From Parapedobacter defluvii (GTDB lineage Bacteria > Bacteroidota > Bacteroidia > Sphingobacteriales > Sphingobacteriaceae), in NCBI RefSeq assembly GCF_014642075.1, contig NZ_BMIK01000023.1, positions 21,064 through 85,063 on the forward strand: 64,000 nucleotides of DNA, read 5' to 3'. Positions 38,383-46,916 of this stretch are shown one piece after another. Each line of letters starts with the position of its first letter. Position 1 is the first letter of the stretch. Below the pieces are notes generated by a model. The model saw only the letters and a program-made list of their open reading frames with translations, had not been told where the DNA came from and made no database searches. The translations under genes were made by a program, and so were the position numbers.

Positions 38383-39612
38383 TCACCGTTCCACAAAATC
38401 CAAATCCCGGTCGAAGCTTTCTTTCAATTGGCTCAGCGCAAAGATCGCAACACCAGTCAGCAGAAAAATCATCACATAAGCCGCCGTGACAATATCCGAA
38501 TGGCGGACAAAAAATTCAAACAACAACGTGGAAGGAATCAATGCTCCGCGCACAAAATTCGGTGCAGTGGTGGTTACTGTCGCGCGTAGATTGGTACCAA
38601 ACTGCTCGGATGCGATGGTTACAAAAGTCGCCCAATAACCAATGGAAATTCCCATAAAGAAAGCAATCCAATGAAATCGTTGTTCGGTGAGTCCCTCACT
38701 GCTCAAATACCATGAAGATGTTGCGATGATCAGTACCTGAAATAAAAATACCGCCAGTCTCCGCGATTTGGTAAGCTGGGCAAACAGTCCGGCGAGCACG
38801 TCGCCAAGCGACAACCCCAGGTAAGTAAACAGAATTCCTTTACCCGCACTCAGGGTTACCGGTGCTCCAAGCGCCTTTCCAAATTCAGGCGCTTGTGTAA
38901 CCAATATCCCCACGACAAACCAAATGGGCAGCCCGATCAACAGACAATACAGATACCTTTTAAATCGCTCTTTATCGGTAAATAGCATGCTGAATTTTCC
39001 TTTTTCCACCTGTTTGTCTTCCACTCCTTTAAACATAGCCGATTCAAAGGTACCCACCCTTAGGATGAGCAATAACAACCCCATGGCGCCTCCGGCAAAA
39101 TACGCGTTGCGCCAATCGAAGAGTTCAGACACATAATATGCCGCAACGGCACCGAGCACCCCTATCGAAGCGACGATCATCGTACCATACCCCCGTTTAT
39201 CTTTTTGCATGCTCTCACTCACCAGGGTAATGCCTGCTCCCAGCTCACCCGCCAATCCGATACCTGCTACGAGGCGGACGATGGCATAGGAGTGGATATC
39301 CTGCACAAACCCGTTTGCAATATTGGCCAACGAATACATCAGGATGGAGCCAAACAGTACTTTAATCCGCCCAAAACGGTCGCCCAATATCCCCCACAAT
39401 ATGCCACCGAGCAGCAGTCCACCCATTTGCATATTGAGCACATATTCCCCATCTATGCGCATCTCTTCTTCCGGTATACCGATGTCCCGAAAACTCTGCA
39501 CACGGACAATGGAAAAAACAACGAGATCATAGATATCAACGAAATAACCCAATGCGGCTACAATTACCAATAACCAGGCATTTTTGGTTTCCGACAGGCT
39601 CTTTTTGGTCAT
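38383..39612 (-). CDS. MFS transporter, metabolite:H+ symporter-like
   Basis: 409 residues, 12 predicted helices. The loop 2-3 signature is GILGDRFGRIKVLFGS; helix 1 has GYFVDIYDLVVFS, the D-x-x-D-like arrangement typical of the sugar/carboxylate (metabolite:H+ symporter) branch. A charged loop of about 25 residues (FKGVEDKQVEKGKFSMLF) lies between the halves. Substrate cannot be told. Monocistronic, convergent with the Cys-rich small gene. Confidence 0.8.
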   Translation of the reverse strand: MTKKSLSETKNAWLLVIVAALGYFVDIYDLVVFSIVRVQSFRDIGIPEEEMRIDGEYVLNMQMGGLLLGGILWGILGDRFGRIKVLFGSILMYSLANIANGFVQDIHSYAIVRLVAGIGLAGELGAGITLVSESMQKDKRGYGTMIVASIGVLGAVAAYYVSELFDWRNAYFAGGAMGLLLLILRVGTFESAMFKGVEDKQVEKGKFSMLFTDKERFKRYLYCLLIGLPIWFVVGILVTQAPEFGKALGAPVTLSAGKGILFTYLGLSLGDVLAGLFAQLTKSRRLAVFLFQVLIIATSSWYLSSEGLTEQRFHWIAFFMGISIGYWATFVTIASEQFGTNLRATVTTTAPNFVRGALIPSTLLFEFFVRHSDIVTAAYVMIFLLTGVAIFALSQLKESFDRDLDFVER

Positions 39613-39724
39613 GGAATTTTAAGATTTACGGCGCTAAATTAAACTTTTCGCTGAATTATGTTGTTTTTTTTCTATTTCCCTTTATTTTCCGTCTTTCAAA
39701 ATTTGTGGTTAACTTAGTAGTCCT

Positions 39725-40222
39725 ATGGGGCTATCGGAAAATACACTGAAATGGGTCATGCGGTTATATCCCCCTTTTTTCTTCCAACGGATTTGGGTGC
39801 GTCGTTTTGGCAAAGGTTTTACCTCAGCTGAGGTAAAAATCAACAAGAGTTTGGTCAATCGCAATTACAATGCCTCCATTTTCGGAGGGACCATCTTCGC
39901 CGCCGCCGATCCATTTTATGCACTGATGTTTGATCAGGCACTCCGGCGGAGGGGATTTAAAACCGTAGTTTGGTTAAAAAGTGCATCCATCCAATATATA
40001 AAACCCGCTCGCACCGCTCTCTTTTTCCGGATCGATCTGAGTGAAGAAGAAATTCTTCTTGCCGAACAGGCGCTTGCCGAACAGGGTAAGTTTGTGAAAA
40101 CCTATCCGATTGTCATCACCGACAGAAATGGCGAAATATGCGCCGTTATGCAAAACGAGGTATATATCAAGGATATCGGGTATAAGAAAGCGGACCGCAA
40201 ACAGGTAAATCAAGAAGTATAA
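39725..40222 (+). CDS. DUF4442 hotdog-fold thioesterase-like protein
   Basis: 165 residues. KFINKS-like features of hotdog proteins are seen in KINKSLVNRNYNASIFGGTIFAAADPFYALMF (in part), the helix-bearing DUF4442 core that resembles PaaI-type acyl-CoA thioesterases. The usual catalytic Asp/Glu of PaaI is not clear, so activity is uncertain. Followed at 2 bp by the AlbA_2 gene, which starts with GTG. Confidence 0.75.
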   Translation: MGLSENTLKWVMRLYPPFFFQRIWVRRFGKGFTSAEVKINKSLVNRNYNASIFGGTIFAAADPFYALMFDQALRRRGFKTVVWLKSASIQYIKPARTALFFRIDLSEEEILLAEQALAEQGKFVKTYPIVITDRNGEICAVMQNEVYIKDIGYKKADRKQVNQEV

Positions 40223-40224
40223 GC

Positions 40225-40863
40225 GTGAACATCAAAACATTGATACTGCAGGGAGAAGGCGAGCAGCTTGATTTTAAAAACCGGATCAGCAGTTGCGAGA
40301 AAATTGCAAAAACGCTGGCTGCTTTTGCCAACAACAAAGGGGGGAAACTACTGGTGGGCGTAGCTGATAACGGATCTATCAAAGGTGTAAAAAATGAAGA
40401 CGAAGAAAAATACATGCTCCAACGTGCGGGGCACCTGTATTGCCGTCCGGCCATCGACATCCATTTTGAGGAAATTTACGTAGATGACAAATTAGTATTG
40501 TTGGCCGAAATTGCCGAAAGCGACATTAAACCTCATTACGCTCTCGGCGAAGATCAAAAATGGTGGGTATATGTCCGCGTACAGGACAAAAGTATTTTGG
40601 CGGGCAAAGTAGTGGTTGACGTGCTGCACCGGAGCAGCCACCCCATCGGGGTCTTCATCAACTATACAGACAAAGAGAAGGAATTGCTGGGATACATGCA
40701 AAATCATCCTAAACCGCAGCTTCCCGAATTATGCAGACACCTTCAGCTGTCCAGGCGTAAAACCCAGCGAATTCTCGTCAACCTCATTGTAGCAGGAGTC
40801 ATTGACGTGCACAGCAGCGACCGGGAAGAATATTTTTCCCTATCTTTGTCAGGCAACTCATAG
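40225..40863 (+). CDS. Schlafen AlbA_2 domain protein
   Basis: 212 residues. An AlbA_2 domain covers about 8-125: GEQLDFKNRISSCEKIAKTLAAFAN (in part), then GGKLLVGVADNGSIKGV and the strand with YVRVQDKS. A C-terminal winged-helix-like part (165-205, LPELCRHLQLSRRKTQRILVNL) follows. AlbA_2 proteins are tied to nucleic-acid handling and in some cases phage defence, but many in Bacteroidota are of unknown role. Starts with GTG, 2 bp after the DUF4442 gene. Confidence 0.78.
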   Translation: MNIKTLILQGEGEQLDFKNRISSCEKIAKTLAAFANNKGGKLLVGVADNGSIKGVKNEDEEKYMLQRAGHLYCRPAIDIHFEEIYVDDKLVLLAEIAESDIKPHYALGEDQKWWVYVRVQDKSILAGKVVVDVLHRSSHPIGVFINYTDKEKELLGYMQNHPKPQLPELCRHLQLSRRKTQRILVNLIVAGVIDVHSSDREEYFSLSLSGNS

Positions 40864-40872
40864 TGGAATATC

Positions 40873-41316
40873 ATGAAACATACGATCTTATTAATCAGCG
40901 CCGGTTTATTAGTGATGGCTGCCTGCAACAATGGCAGCAACGAAACCGGTGAAATTGACCGGCTGCGCGAGGAAGCAATCGCCGTACACGATGAAATCAT
41001 GCCTCAGATCAGCGCTTTCGACCGTAATACAGTAAAAATCGATTCGATATTGGCAAATCTGCCCCAGCTGAAGGAAGCACAGCCTGAAATCGACACTACG
41101 CAAACCCGTACAGACCTCAGTGGCCTGAAAAATCGGTTGGAACTGGCAACCGATTCCATGATGAATTGGATGACAGCCTTTGACGTAGACCCTCAAGACA
41201 AGTCTACAGACGAAATCAAAGCATATTACGAGGAAGAAGTTGAAAAGGTGAAGGCGATGAAACAATTCTTCGACGAGGTATCCAAAGAAGCAACCGATAA
41301 ACTGGCAAAATTTTAA
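40873..41316 (+). CDS. small helical lipoprotein upstream of SCO
   Basis: 147 residues. Lipobox in LLVMAAC at the signal end; the mature part is highly helical and acidic (DRLREEAIAVHDEIMPQI, EIKAYYEEEVEKVKAMKQFF), resembling proteins that databases label viral A-type inclusion homologues in Bacteroidota. It sits 9 bp after the AlbA_2 gene and is followed at 6 bp by SCO and cytochrome c genes, so it is probably a periplasmic component of that respiratory set. A TATCTTTG box at 40841-40848 could give it its own promoter. Confidence 0.6.
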   Translation: MKHTILLISAGLLVMAACNNGSNETGEIDRLREEAIAVHDEIMPQISAFDRNTVKIDSILANLPQLKEAQPEIDTTQTRTDLSGLKNRLELATDSMMNWMTAFDVDPQDKSTDEIKAYYEEEVEKVKAMKQFFDEVSKEATDKLAKF

Positions 41317-41322
41317 GTGGCC

Positions 41323-41967
41323 ATGCGTAGCATTTTTTTCTTGTTGATGAGTGGTTCCATACTGGCTGGCCTCGCTGCATGCAGCAATGAAACATCGAAA
41401 ACTCTCCCGATCCTGGGATCGCGTGATCCGGTTACCAAAGTGGTTGACGGAAAGACAATTACCGACACCCTGTATCATACCATACCAGATTTTGAACTGC
41501 TTAATCAGGACAGTACCCTGATCACCAACCAGGCATTCGAAGACGGAGTCTATATCGCCAATTTTTTCTTTACGCACTGTCCAAGCATTTGCCCTACGAT
41601 GCAGCGCAACCTGCTGAAAGTTTATGAAAAATACAAAGGCGACAAACGTGTGAAGTTCCTGTCGCACAGCATCGACTTCCGACACGATTCGCCATCCGTA
41701 CTTAAATCCTATGCCGAAAAACTCGGCGTCACCAATGATCAGTGGCAGTTTGTTACCGGCAGCAAGGCTAGTGTTTATGGCTTGGCAGACAGTTATATGG
41801 TATATACCAAAGAAGATAGCAACATCCCCGGGGGCTACGACCATTCGGGATACCTGCTGCTGGTAGACAGCAACCGGCATATCCGCGGCGCCTACGACGG
41901 CACGAACGACGAACAAATACAGTTGCTGTTTGATGAATTGGCAATTCTTTTGAAGGAATATGAATGA
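41323..41967 (+). CDS. SCO1/SenC family copper chaperone-like protein
   Basis: 214 residues, thioredoxin fold. Lipobox in LAGLAAC; the copper/thiol motif is FTHCPSICPTMQ (CxxxC) and the third ligand His lies in GGYDHSGYLLLVD. SCO proteins deliver copper to CuA of cytochrome c oxidase or act as thiol reductants. Overlaps the cytochrome c gene by 4 bp (ATGA). GTG at 41317 is an alternative start. Confidence 0.92.
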   Translation: MRSIFFLLMSGSILAGLAACSNETSKTLPILGSRDPVTKVVDGKTITDTLYHTIPDFELLNQDSTLITNQAFEDGVYIANFFFTHCPSICPTMQRNLLKVYEKYKGDKRVKFLSHSIDFRHDSPSVLKSYAEKLGVTNDQWQFVTGSKASVYGLADSYMVYTKEDSNIPGGYDHSGYLLLVDSNRHIRGAYDGTNDEQIQLLFDELAILLKEYE

Positions 41968-42392
41968 GGCGTAACACTTCCCTGCACGTAGGTGCAGCAC
42001 TCCTATCGATTTATATCCTATTCCATGCCTGCCAAAGTGAACAAGCGATACGGACCGCCCAATATGCAGTAAACGGACAAAAACTATATGGGATGCATTG
42101 TCAGAATTGCCACGGCGCAAAGGGCGAAGGATTAGGTACCCTTTATCCGCCGTTAACCGACAGTACCTTCCTGATCACCCGTCGGAAGCAACTCCCCTGC
42201 ATCGTAAAAAACGGTTCGTCCTCCCCCATCCAGGTCGGCGGAAAGACATTTAATACCGAGATGCCCTCCAATCCACAACTTACCCCCATTGAAACAGCCT
42301 ATGTCCTTACATACATAGGCAACTCATTTGGCAACAAAATGGGTATTTTTACAGTAGAGGAAGTGCAGCAGGCTTTGGCGGACTGCCGTTAA
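41964..42392 (+). CDS. mono-haem cytochrome c lipoprotein
   Basis: 142 residues. The signal ends in a lipobox (FHAC), then GQKLYGMHCQNCHGAKGEGLG gives the haem CxxCH; the distal Met is probably in NTEMPSNPQL. Single class I c-type domain. Translationally coupled to the SCO gene, which suggests that both serve a respiratory or copper-handling step in the periplasm. Confidence 0.9.
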   Translation: MRRNTSLHVGAALLSIYILFHACQSEQAIRTAQYAVNGQKLYGMHCQNCHGAKGEGLGTLYPPLTDSTFLITRRKQLPCIVKNGSSSPIQVGGKTFNTEMPSNPQLTPIETAYVLTYIGNSFGNKMGIFTVEEVQQALADCR

Positions 42393-42405
42393 TAAGGAAC
42401 CTATG

Positions 42406-42789
42406 TTACAATACCAGGGCATTGAACAGTCGATCAAGTGTATCCCGCGCGTCCACACAAAGGCCCGGGTGCACAGCCGATAACTGAATGACGGTACTTC
42501 GCTTGGCTGTAAGCCACCGAAAACGCTCCGCAGGCGGCAAATCGGCAATGGGGCCTCCCGCACGCGCACCCTTGCAGATCAAATCAAAGCCTGTCAGGTA
42601 GGTTTCTAGTTCTTCCGCGTCATACGACGGATATAACGCACGTAGTTTTTCAGCTGACAGTTCATATTTCATGTCGAGGAAACGCTGATCACGGGAATAA
42701 AGCACTACCCCGATGTTGATGAACTCTTCACGTTCCACCCGGGGCACCCAACGGATCACGGCATACTCAAATAATTCTTTTCCTGGCAT
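42406..42789 (-). CDS. DUF3037 protein paired with HipA-like kinase
   Basis: 127 residues from the ATG at 42789 (MPGKELFEYAVIRWVPR), overlapping the end of the kinase gene by 23 bp. Motif FEYAVIRWVPRVEREEFINIG followed by VLYSRDQRF is characteristic of DUF3037 (shown in two parts). The protein is soluble and has no known activity. Its strict pairing with the kinase gene here, by overlap, makes it a likely partner, regulator or substrate; this is inference. Confidence 0.78.
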   Translation of the reverse strand: MPGKELFEYAVIRWVPRVEREEFINIGVVLYSRDQRFLDMKYELSAEKLRALYPSYDAEELETYLTGFDLICKGARAGGPIADLPPAERFRWLTAKRSTVIQLSAVHPGLCVDARDTLDRLFNALVL

Positions 42790-43543
42790 CTTGCGCTTCT
42801 TTAACAAAAACCCCTGACGCAGCAATCCGCATCTCCAAAAACTGTGCGTAGACCTTTTTGGCATCCGCAGGCAACACTCCTTCCTTATTGTTCAGCCATT
42901 CATCCGGCACCTGCTCCGTAATGCGTTGAATAACAGAATCCGTGAGTTTGACCTTCAGCTCACTTTCAGCATCTTCCAGCCGCGCTGCCCAAGGCAATAA
43001 GACATGATCTTTAACCTGCACGAACGGCTTGACCGCTTGCTCCTGCCAATTATCCCAATTGTGGTGGAAATACAAGGACGCTCCATGGTCAATCAGCCAT
43101 AGTTCTTTGTGCCACATCAGCATATTGGTATTCCTCACCGTACGGTCTACATTTGTGAGCAGACAGTCCAGCCAAACAATACGTGAAGCGAGATCAGCAT
43201 CTATTTTATTGACCACCGGATCAAACGTAATCGCGCCCGAAAGGTAATGCAAAGCCAGGTTGAGGCCCGTACTTGCACGCAGCAAATCCTGTATCTCTTC
43301 ATCCGGTTCTGTGCGGCCGAATGCTTCATCCAACTCTGCAAATACGATTTCCGGCACACGAAAACCCAATATACGGGCAATCTCTCCCCCAAGCAATTCT
43401 GCAATCAGGGCTTTACTGCCCTGCCCTGCGCCCCGGAATTTAAGCGCATACAGGAATCCGTCATCTGCTTCAGCAATCGCCGGCAACGACCCTCCTTCCC
43501 GCAGTGGGGTAACATAGCGTGTCACCTGCACTGTCCGTATCAT
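42767..43543 (-). CDS. HipA-like kinase (short form)
   Basis: 258 residues from the ATG at 43543; a longer frame opens at 43561. The N-terminal VTRYVTPLREGGSLPA and LKFRGAGQGSKALIAELLGGEIAR (in part) form the nucleotide-binding lobe; the catalytic loop is CLLTNVDRTVRNTN and the metal Asp lies in LWLIDHGASL. It lacks the N-subdomain and long C-lobe of E. coli HipA, and no HipB-like HTH gene is adjacent. HipA kinases phosphorylate a tRNA synthetase or other targets. The overlap with DUF3037 points to a two-component module. Confidence 0.75.
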   Translation of the reverse strand: MIRTVQVTRYVTPLREGGSLPAIAEADDGFLYALKFRGAGQGSKALIAELLGGEIARILGFRVPEIVFAELDEAFGRTEPDEEIQDLLRASTGLNLALHYLSGAITFDPVVNKIDADLASRIVWLDCLLTNVDRTVRNTNMLMWHKELWLIDHGASLYFHHNWDNWQEQAVKPFVQVKDHVLLPWAARLEDAESELKVKLTDSVIQRITEQVPDEWLNNKEGVLPADAKKVYAQFLEMRIAASGVFVKEAQDARKRII

Positions 43544-43629
43544 CGAATTCTCCACGCCCAAACATAGACAACTTGTTGCTCAATTGCAAACGACAGGTTT
43601 GAGGCATTATTTTGGTAAACAAATCTTCT

Positions 43630-43637
43630 TATCTTTG
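43630..43637 (+). promoter_or_regulatory. TAnnTTTG promoter element of DUF1599 gene
   Basis: TATCTTTG, ending 8 bp before the ATG at 43646; a TTTG at 43611-43614 lies 15 bp upstream, slightly shorter than the usual spacing. Confidence 0.45.
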
Positions 43638-43645
43638 CTCCTAAC

Positions 43646-44188
43646 ATGGATACTTCAGCACAATACGACCGCATCATTACGCATTGCCAACAATTATTTG
43701 AAAAGAAAACAGCCGATTATGGCACCGCCTGGCGTATCATGCGGCTCCCATCCATTACGGATCAACTATACATAAAAGCACAACGGATACGTACGCTGGA
43801 AGAGAAACGTGTATCCAGAGTTGGTGATGGCGTGCAGGAGGAGTATGTCGGCATTGTGAACTACTGTGTCATTGCCATTATGCAACTCAGTTTAACAGGC
43901 AACGGAAATGAAAATCTTCCGCTGGCTGAAGTGATTGAAAAATACAATCAGGTGGTGACAGAAACCAAAGAACTGATGTTTGCCAAAAATCATGACTATG
44001 GGGAAGCTTGGCGGGAGATGAGGCTTACCTCGCTCACCGACCTGATTCTGACGAAAATCTATCGGGTAAAGCAAATTGAAAACAACGAAGGGCTGACAGT
44101 TGTTTCCGAAGGTGTTAAAGCGAACTATCAAGATATGCTCAACTACGCAGTTTTTGCGCTTATTAAGTTGGGACTCGCTGATCGTTAG
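43646..44188 (+). CDS. DUF1599 protein with internal duplication
   Basis: 180 residues formed by two copies of one module. Copy 1 holds FEKKTADYGTAWRIMRLPS, copy 2 FAKNHDYGEAWREMRLTSL, and each ends with a VNYCVIAIMQL or LNYAVFALIKL helix. The DYG.AWR.MR.....D motif defines DUF1599 (nucleotide-modification-associated domain 1). The fold is probably MazG-like all-alpha, so a nucleotide-linked activity is possible. Starts the chain DUF1599-DoxX-aroK. Confidence 0.85.
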   Translation: MDTSAQYDRIITHCQQLFEKKTADYGTAWRIMRLPSITDQLYIKAQRIRTLEEKRVSRVGDGVQEEYVGIVNYCVIAIMQLSLTGNGNENLPLAEVIEKYNQVVTETKELMFAKNHDYGEAWREMRLTSLTDLILTKIYRVKQIENNEGLTVVSEGVKANYQDMLNYAVFALIKLGLADR

Positions 44189-44209
44189 TCAATTTAAAGC
44201 AGACCACAG

Positions 44210-45400
44210 ATGCAAACTTCCCAATCGCCCTCCCCTACCCATTACTTGTTAGCATTTTCCCGCATTGTCACCGGGATGGTGTTTATTTTCTCCGGTTTTA
44301 TCAAAGCCAATGATCCGACAGGTTTCGGGTACAAGCTGGAGGAATATTTTCACGTGTTTGGCACTGTTTTTCTGAATGACCATGCTGTTGCCATCGCCGT
44401 GGTGATCTGCGGCCTGGAAATGCTACTGGGAGTACTTCTGCTACTTGGATTCTGGGGTCGTACAGTGGCTTGGGGCCTATTGCTGCTTATCCTGTTTTTT
44501 ACCTTTCTGACGTTCTATTCCGCATTTTTTGAAGTAGTAACTTCCTGCGGCTGCTTCGGCGATGCCATTCCTCTTACCCCCTGGCAATCTTTTGGCAAAG
44601 ATCTCGTATTATTGCTCCTGATACTTGTCATTTTCATCAACCGGGAACAAATCAGACCACTCATTTCCGATCGGTATACACAGTCTATTATCACCGTAGT
44701 GGTTGTGGTAATTTCGTTGGGAATCGGCGTTTATACCCTCAATTTTTTACCATTCATTGATTTCCTACCCTATAAGAAAGGAAACAACCTACCTAAGCTT
44801 ATGACCTTGCCCGAAGGACAGGTGGGGGATGAATATGAGATTATTTATACCTTGAAAAATAAAGCTACCGGAGTTGAAAAACGGGTCTCTGACAAAGTTT
44901 ACCTCGCCGAAGAATTGTGGAAGGATGAAAATTGGGAAATCATAGGAGATCCCGAGAGTAAGCTGGTCAAAAAGGGGTATCAAATTGCGATACCTGATTT
45001 ATTGATCAGCGATGCCAACGGAGATGATGTTACCCATGAGCTGATCGAAAATCCGTATTACAATCTACTGATAGTTGCTTGGGATCTGGAAAAAACCAAT
45101 ACTGAGGCATTGCGTAAAATCAATGCTCTGGTGATGAATGCCGCCGAAACCTACAACATACGCGCTGTCCTGCTCACGGCCAGCAGTACGCAGGAAGCCG
45201 AACGGATCAGTGATGAACTGAATTTACTTACCGAAATATTTTACGCCGATGCTGTGCCACTTAAGAGTATGGTACGGGCTAATCCGGGTGTCTTGTTAAT
45301 GCAGCACGGCACGGTGATCGACAAATGGCACTACAATACACTACCTGATTTCGATACGTTGGATCAGCTATATTTCAGCAAAGCGTACCAAGATGAGTAA
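44210..45400 (+). CDS. BT_3928-type DoxX membrane protein
   Basis: 396 residues. N-terminal DoxX-like domain with four helices (FSRIVTGMVFIFSGFIKAND; CGLEMLLGVLLLLGFWG; VVTSCGCFGDAIPL between helices 3 and 4), a fifth helix near 165, and a soluble C-terminal half of about 210 residues with a thioredoxin-like pattern (NLLIVAWDLEKT, VLMQHGTVIDKWHY). The CGCFGD motif suggests a redox-active or metal-linked role. Overlaps aroK by 8 bp. Confidence 0.82.
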   Translation: MQTSQSPSPTHYLLAFSRIVTGMVFIFSGFIKANDPTGFGYKLEEYFHVFGTVFLNDHAVAIAVVICGLEMLLGVLLLLGFWGRTVAWGLLLLILFFTFLTFYSAFFEVVTSCGCFGDAIPLTPWQSFGKDLVLLLLILVIFINREQIRPLISDRYTQSIITVVVVVISLGIGVYTLNFLPFIDFLPYKKGNNLPKLMTLPEGQVGDEYEIIYTLKNKATGVEKRVSDKVYLAEELWKDENWEIIGDPESKLVKKGYQIAIPDLLISDANGDDVTHELIENPYYNLLIVAWDLEKTNTEALRKINALVMNAAETYNIRAVLLTASSTQEAERISDELNLLTEIFYADAVPLKSMVRANPGVLLMQHGTVIDKWHYNTLPDFDTLDQLYFSKAYQDE

Positions 45401-45905
45401 ATTAAAACCTGTATTTTTGATTGGTTTTATGGGAAGTGGCAAGACTACGTGGGGACGAAAACTTGCTACCAAGACCGGACGTGCATTCATTGACCTGGAT
45501 GAAGTGATTGTCAACAGAATCGGTATGCCTATTGCCGATTATTTTCTGCAACATGGCGAGTCGGCATTCCGGCAAATCGAGAGCGAGACGTTGAAGAACC
45601 TGCCCTTAGCCGAACCTGCGATTGTTTCTACCGGTGGCGGCACCCCCTGCTACTTTGATAACATGGAATGGATGAATAACACCGGAACGACCATCTATTT
45701 CCATCTTCCCCCCAAGGCACTTTGGGACAGGCTTATCCAAACGGATATTGCTTCAAGACCGGCCTTAAAAGGATTATCTGGGCAAGCACTGTTGGCAGAT
45801 ATCACGTCGAAACTTGCAGACCGGGCTCCTTATTACGAACAAGCGACCCACGTTGTCAATCAATTATCGTTGCAATTGGATGAATTGACGACGCTGATCG
45901 GTTGA
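45393..45905 (+). CDS. aroK: shikimate kinase
   Basis: 170 residues. P-loop GFMGSGKTTWGRK at residues 11-23, shikimate-binding DLDEVI and ESAFRQIESETL (Arg), and STGGGTPCY. It phosphorylates shikimate in aromatic amino-acid synthesis. The start overlaps the DoxX end by 8 bp. No other shikimate gene is in the window. Confidence 0.94.
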   Translation: MSKLKPVFLIGFMGSGKTTWGRKLATKTGRAFIDLDEVIVNRIGMPIADYFLQHGESAFRQIESETLKNLPLAEPAIVSTGGGTPCYFDNMEWMNNTGTTIYFHLPPKALWDRLIQTDIASRPALKGLSGQALLADITSKLADRAPYYEQATHVVNQLSLQLDELTTLIG

Positions 45906-45967
45906 TTTTCCATGGGGAAATCGCTATCTTTATGCCCGTTTACCATTTTTAGCAAAAATTCCTTTTT

Positions 45968-46909
45968 ATGGTGTGGCGCGCTACCCCGCTCTTGATAGTA
46001 TCCTTGTTGGCATTGTTCTTTGTGGGCTGTCTTCCTTCGAATATGGGGGGGGATTTCCGTTACAACGCCCATCGGATCACCCTCTCCTCTGTTGACGAAT
46101 TATATCGATTCCTCACCTATCACGAAAAGCGTTATCCACTAATCAGCGCACATCGCGGCGGCCCATCCAAGGGCTTTCCGGAAAATGCGTTGGAAACCTT
46201 TGAAAATAACTTCCGCCAGCAACCCCTTATCATCGAGTGTGATGTACGCACGACCCAAGATGGCGTGTTGGTACTTCTGCACGACGAGACCTTGGACCGC
46301 ACCACTACCGGTTCAGGGAAATTGCAGGAGATTGAGTTTTCTGCACTGAAAAAGCTTAAGTTAAAAGATCCTGAGGGCAACATTACCTCCTACCGTATAC
46401 CCACACTGGACGAGGCCCTTCAATGGGGTGCCGGAAAGGTTATTTTTACCCTGGATGTAAAACGTGATGTGTCTTATGCTGCGGTTATTGATGCCATCCG
46501 GCGCCACAAAGCTGAGGCCTATTGCGTAATTATTACGTACAGTGCAGACCAAGCGGCAGCTGTTCATCAACTTGCCCCCACGATCATGATATCCGCATCC
46601 ATTCAATCGCCCGCTGATCTGCTAAGATTGAATGACCACAATATCCCGGACAATCGGCTTGTTGCTTTTATCGGGACGCGTGAAGCAGACAAGCCGTTAT
46701 ACGACCTGCTTCACGGGCATGGCATCCTGTGCATTCTGGGTACCATGGGCAACCTCGACAAACAAGCCTCAGTGCGCGGCGATACGGTTTACAGCAACTT
46801 GGTGGACCGTGGTGCAGACATTCTTTCAACGGACCGACCCATAGATGCGGGTAGAGCGCTGCAGGCTTACCGAAACAAGCATAAATTAACTTCTTCCTTT
46901 ATCAAGTAA
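45968..46909 (+). CDS. glycerophosphodiester phosphodiesterase lipoprotein
   Basis: 313 residues. Signal peptide with lipobox (LALFFVGC). The TIM-barrel GDPD active site is plain: ISAHRGGPSKGFPENALETF, ECDVRTTQDGVLVLLHDETL and later TLDVKRDV. Cleaves glycerophosphodiesters to glycerol 3-phosphate and an alcohol; as a lipoprotein it would act in the periplasm. Monocistronic or followed by gldA at 7 bp. Confidence 0.9.
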   Translation: MVWRATPLLIVSLLALFFVGCLPSNMGGDFRYNAHRITLSSVDELYRFLTYHEKRYPLISAHRGGPSKGFPENALETFENNFRQQPLIIECDVRTTQDGVLVLLHDETLDRTTTGSGKLQEIEFSALKKLKLKDPEGNITSYRIPTLDEALQWGAGKVIFTLDVKRDVSYAAVIDAIRRHKAEAYCVIITYSADQAAAVHQLAPTIMISASIQSPADLLRLNDHNIPDNRLVAFIGTREADKPLYDLLHGHGILCILGTMGNLDKQASVRGDTVYSNLVDRGADILSTDRPIDAGRALQAYRNKHKLTSSFIK

Positions 46910-46916
46910 GCTATCG

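Noticed and set aside
40909..42120. 403-residue open frame on the minus strand
   Set aside because: It is antisense to three genes with plain motifs (lipoprotein, SCO CxxxC, cytochrome c CxxCH), and the translated sequence has no recognisable features.
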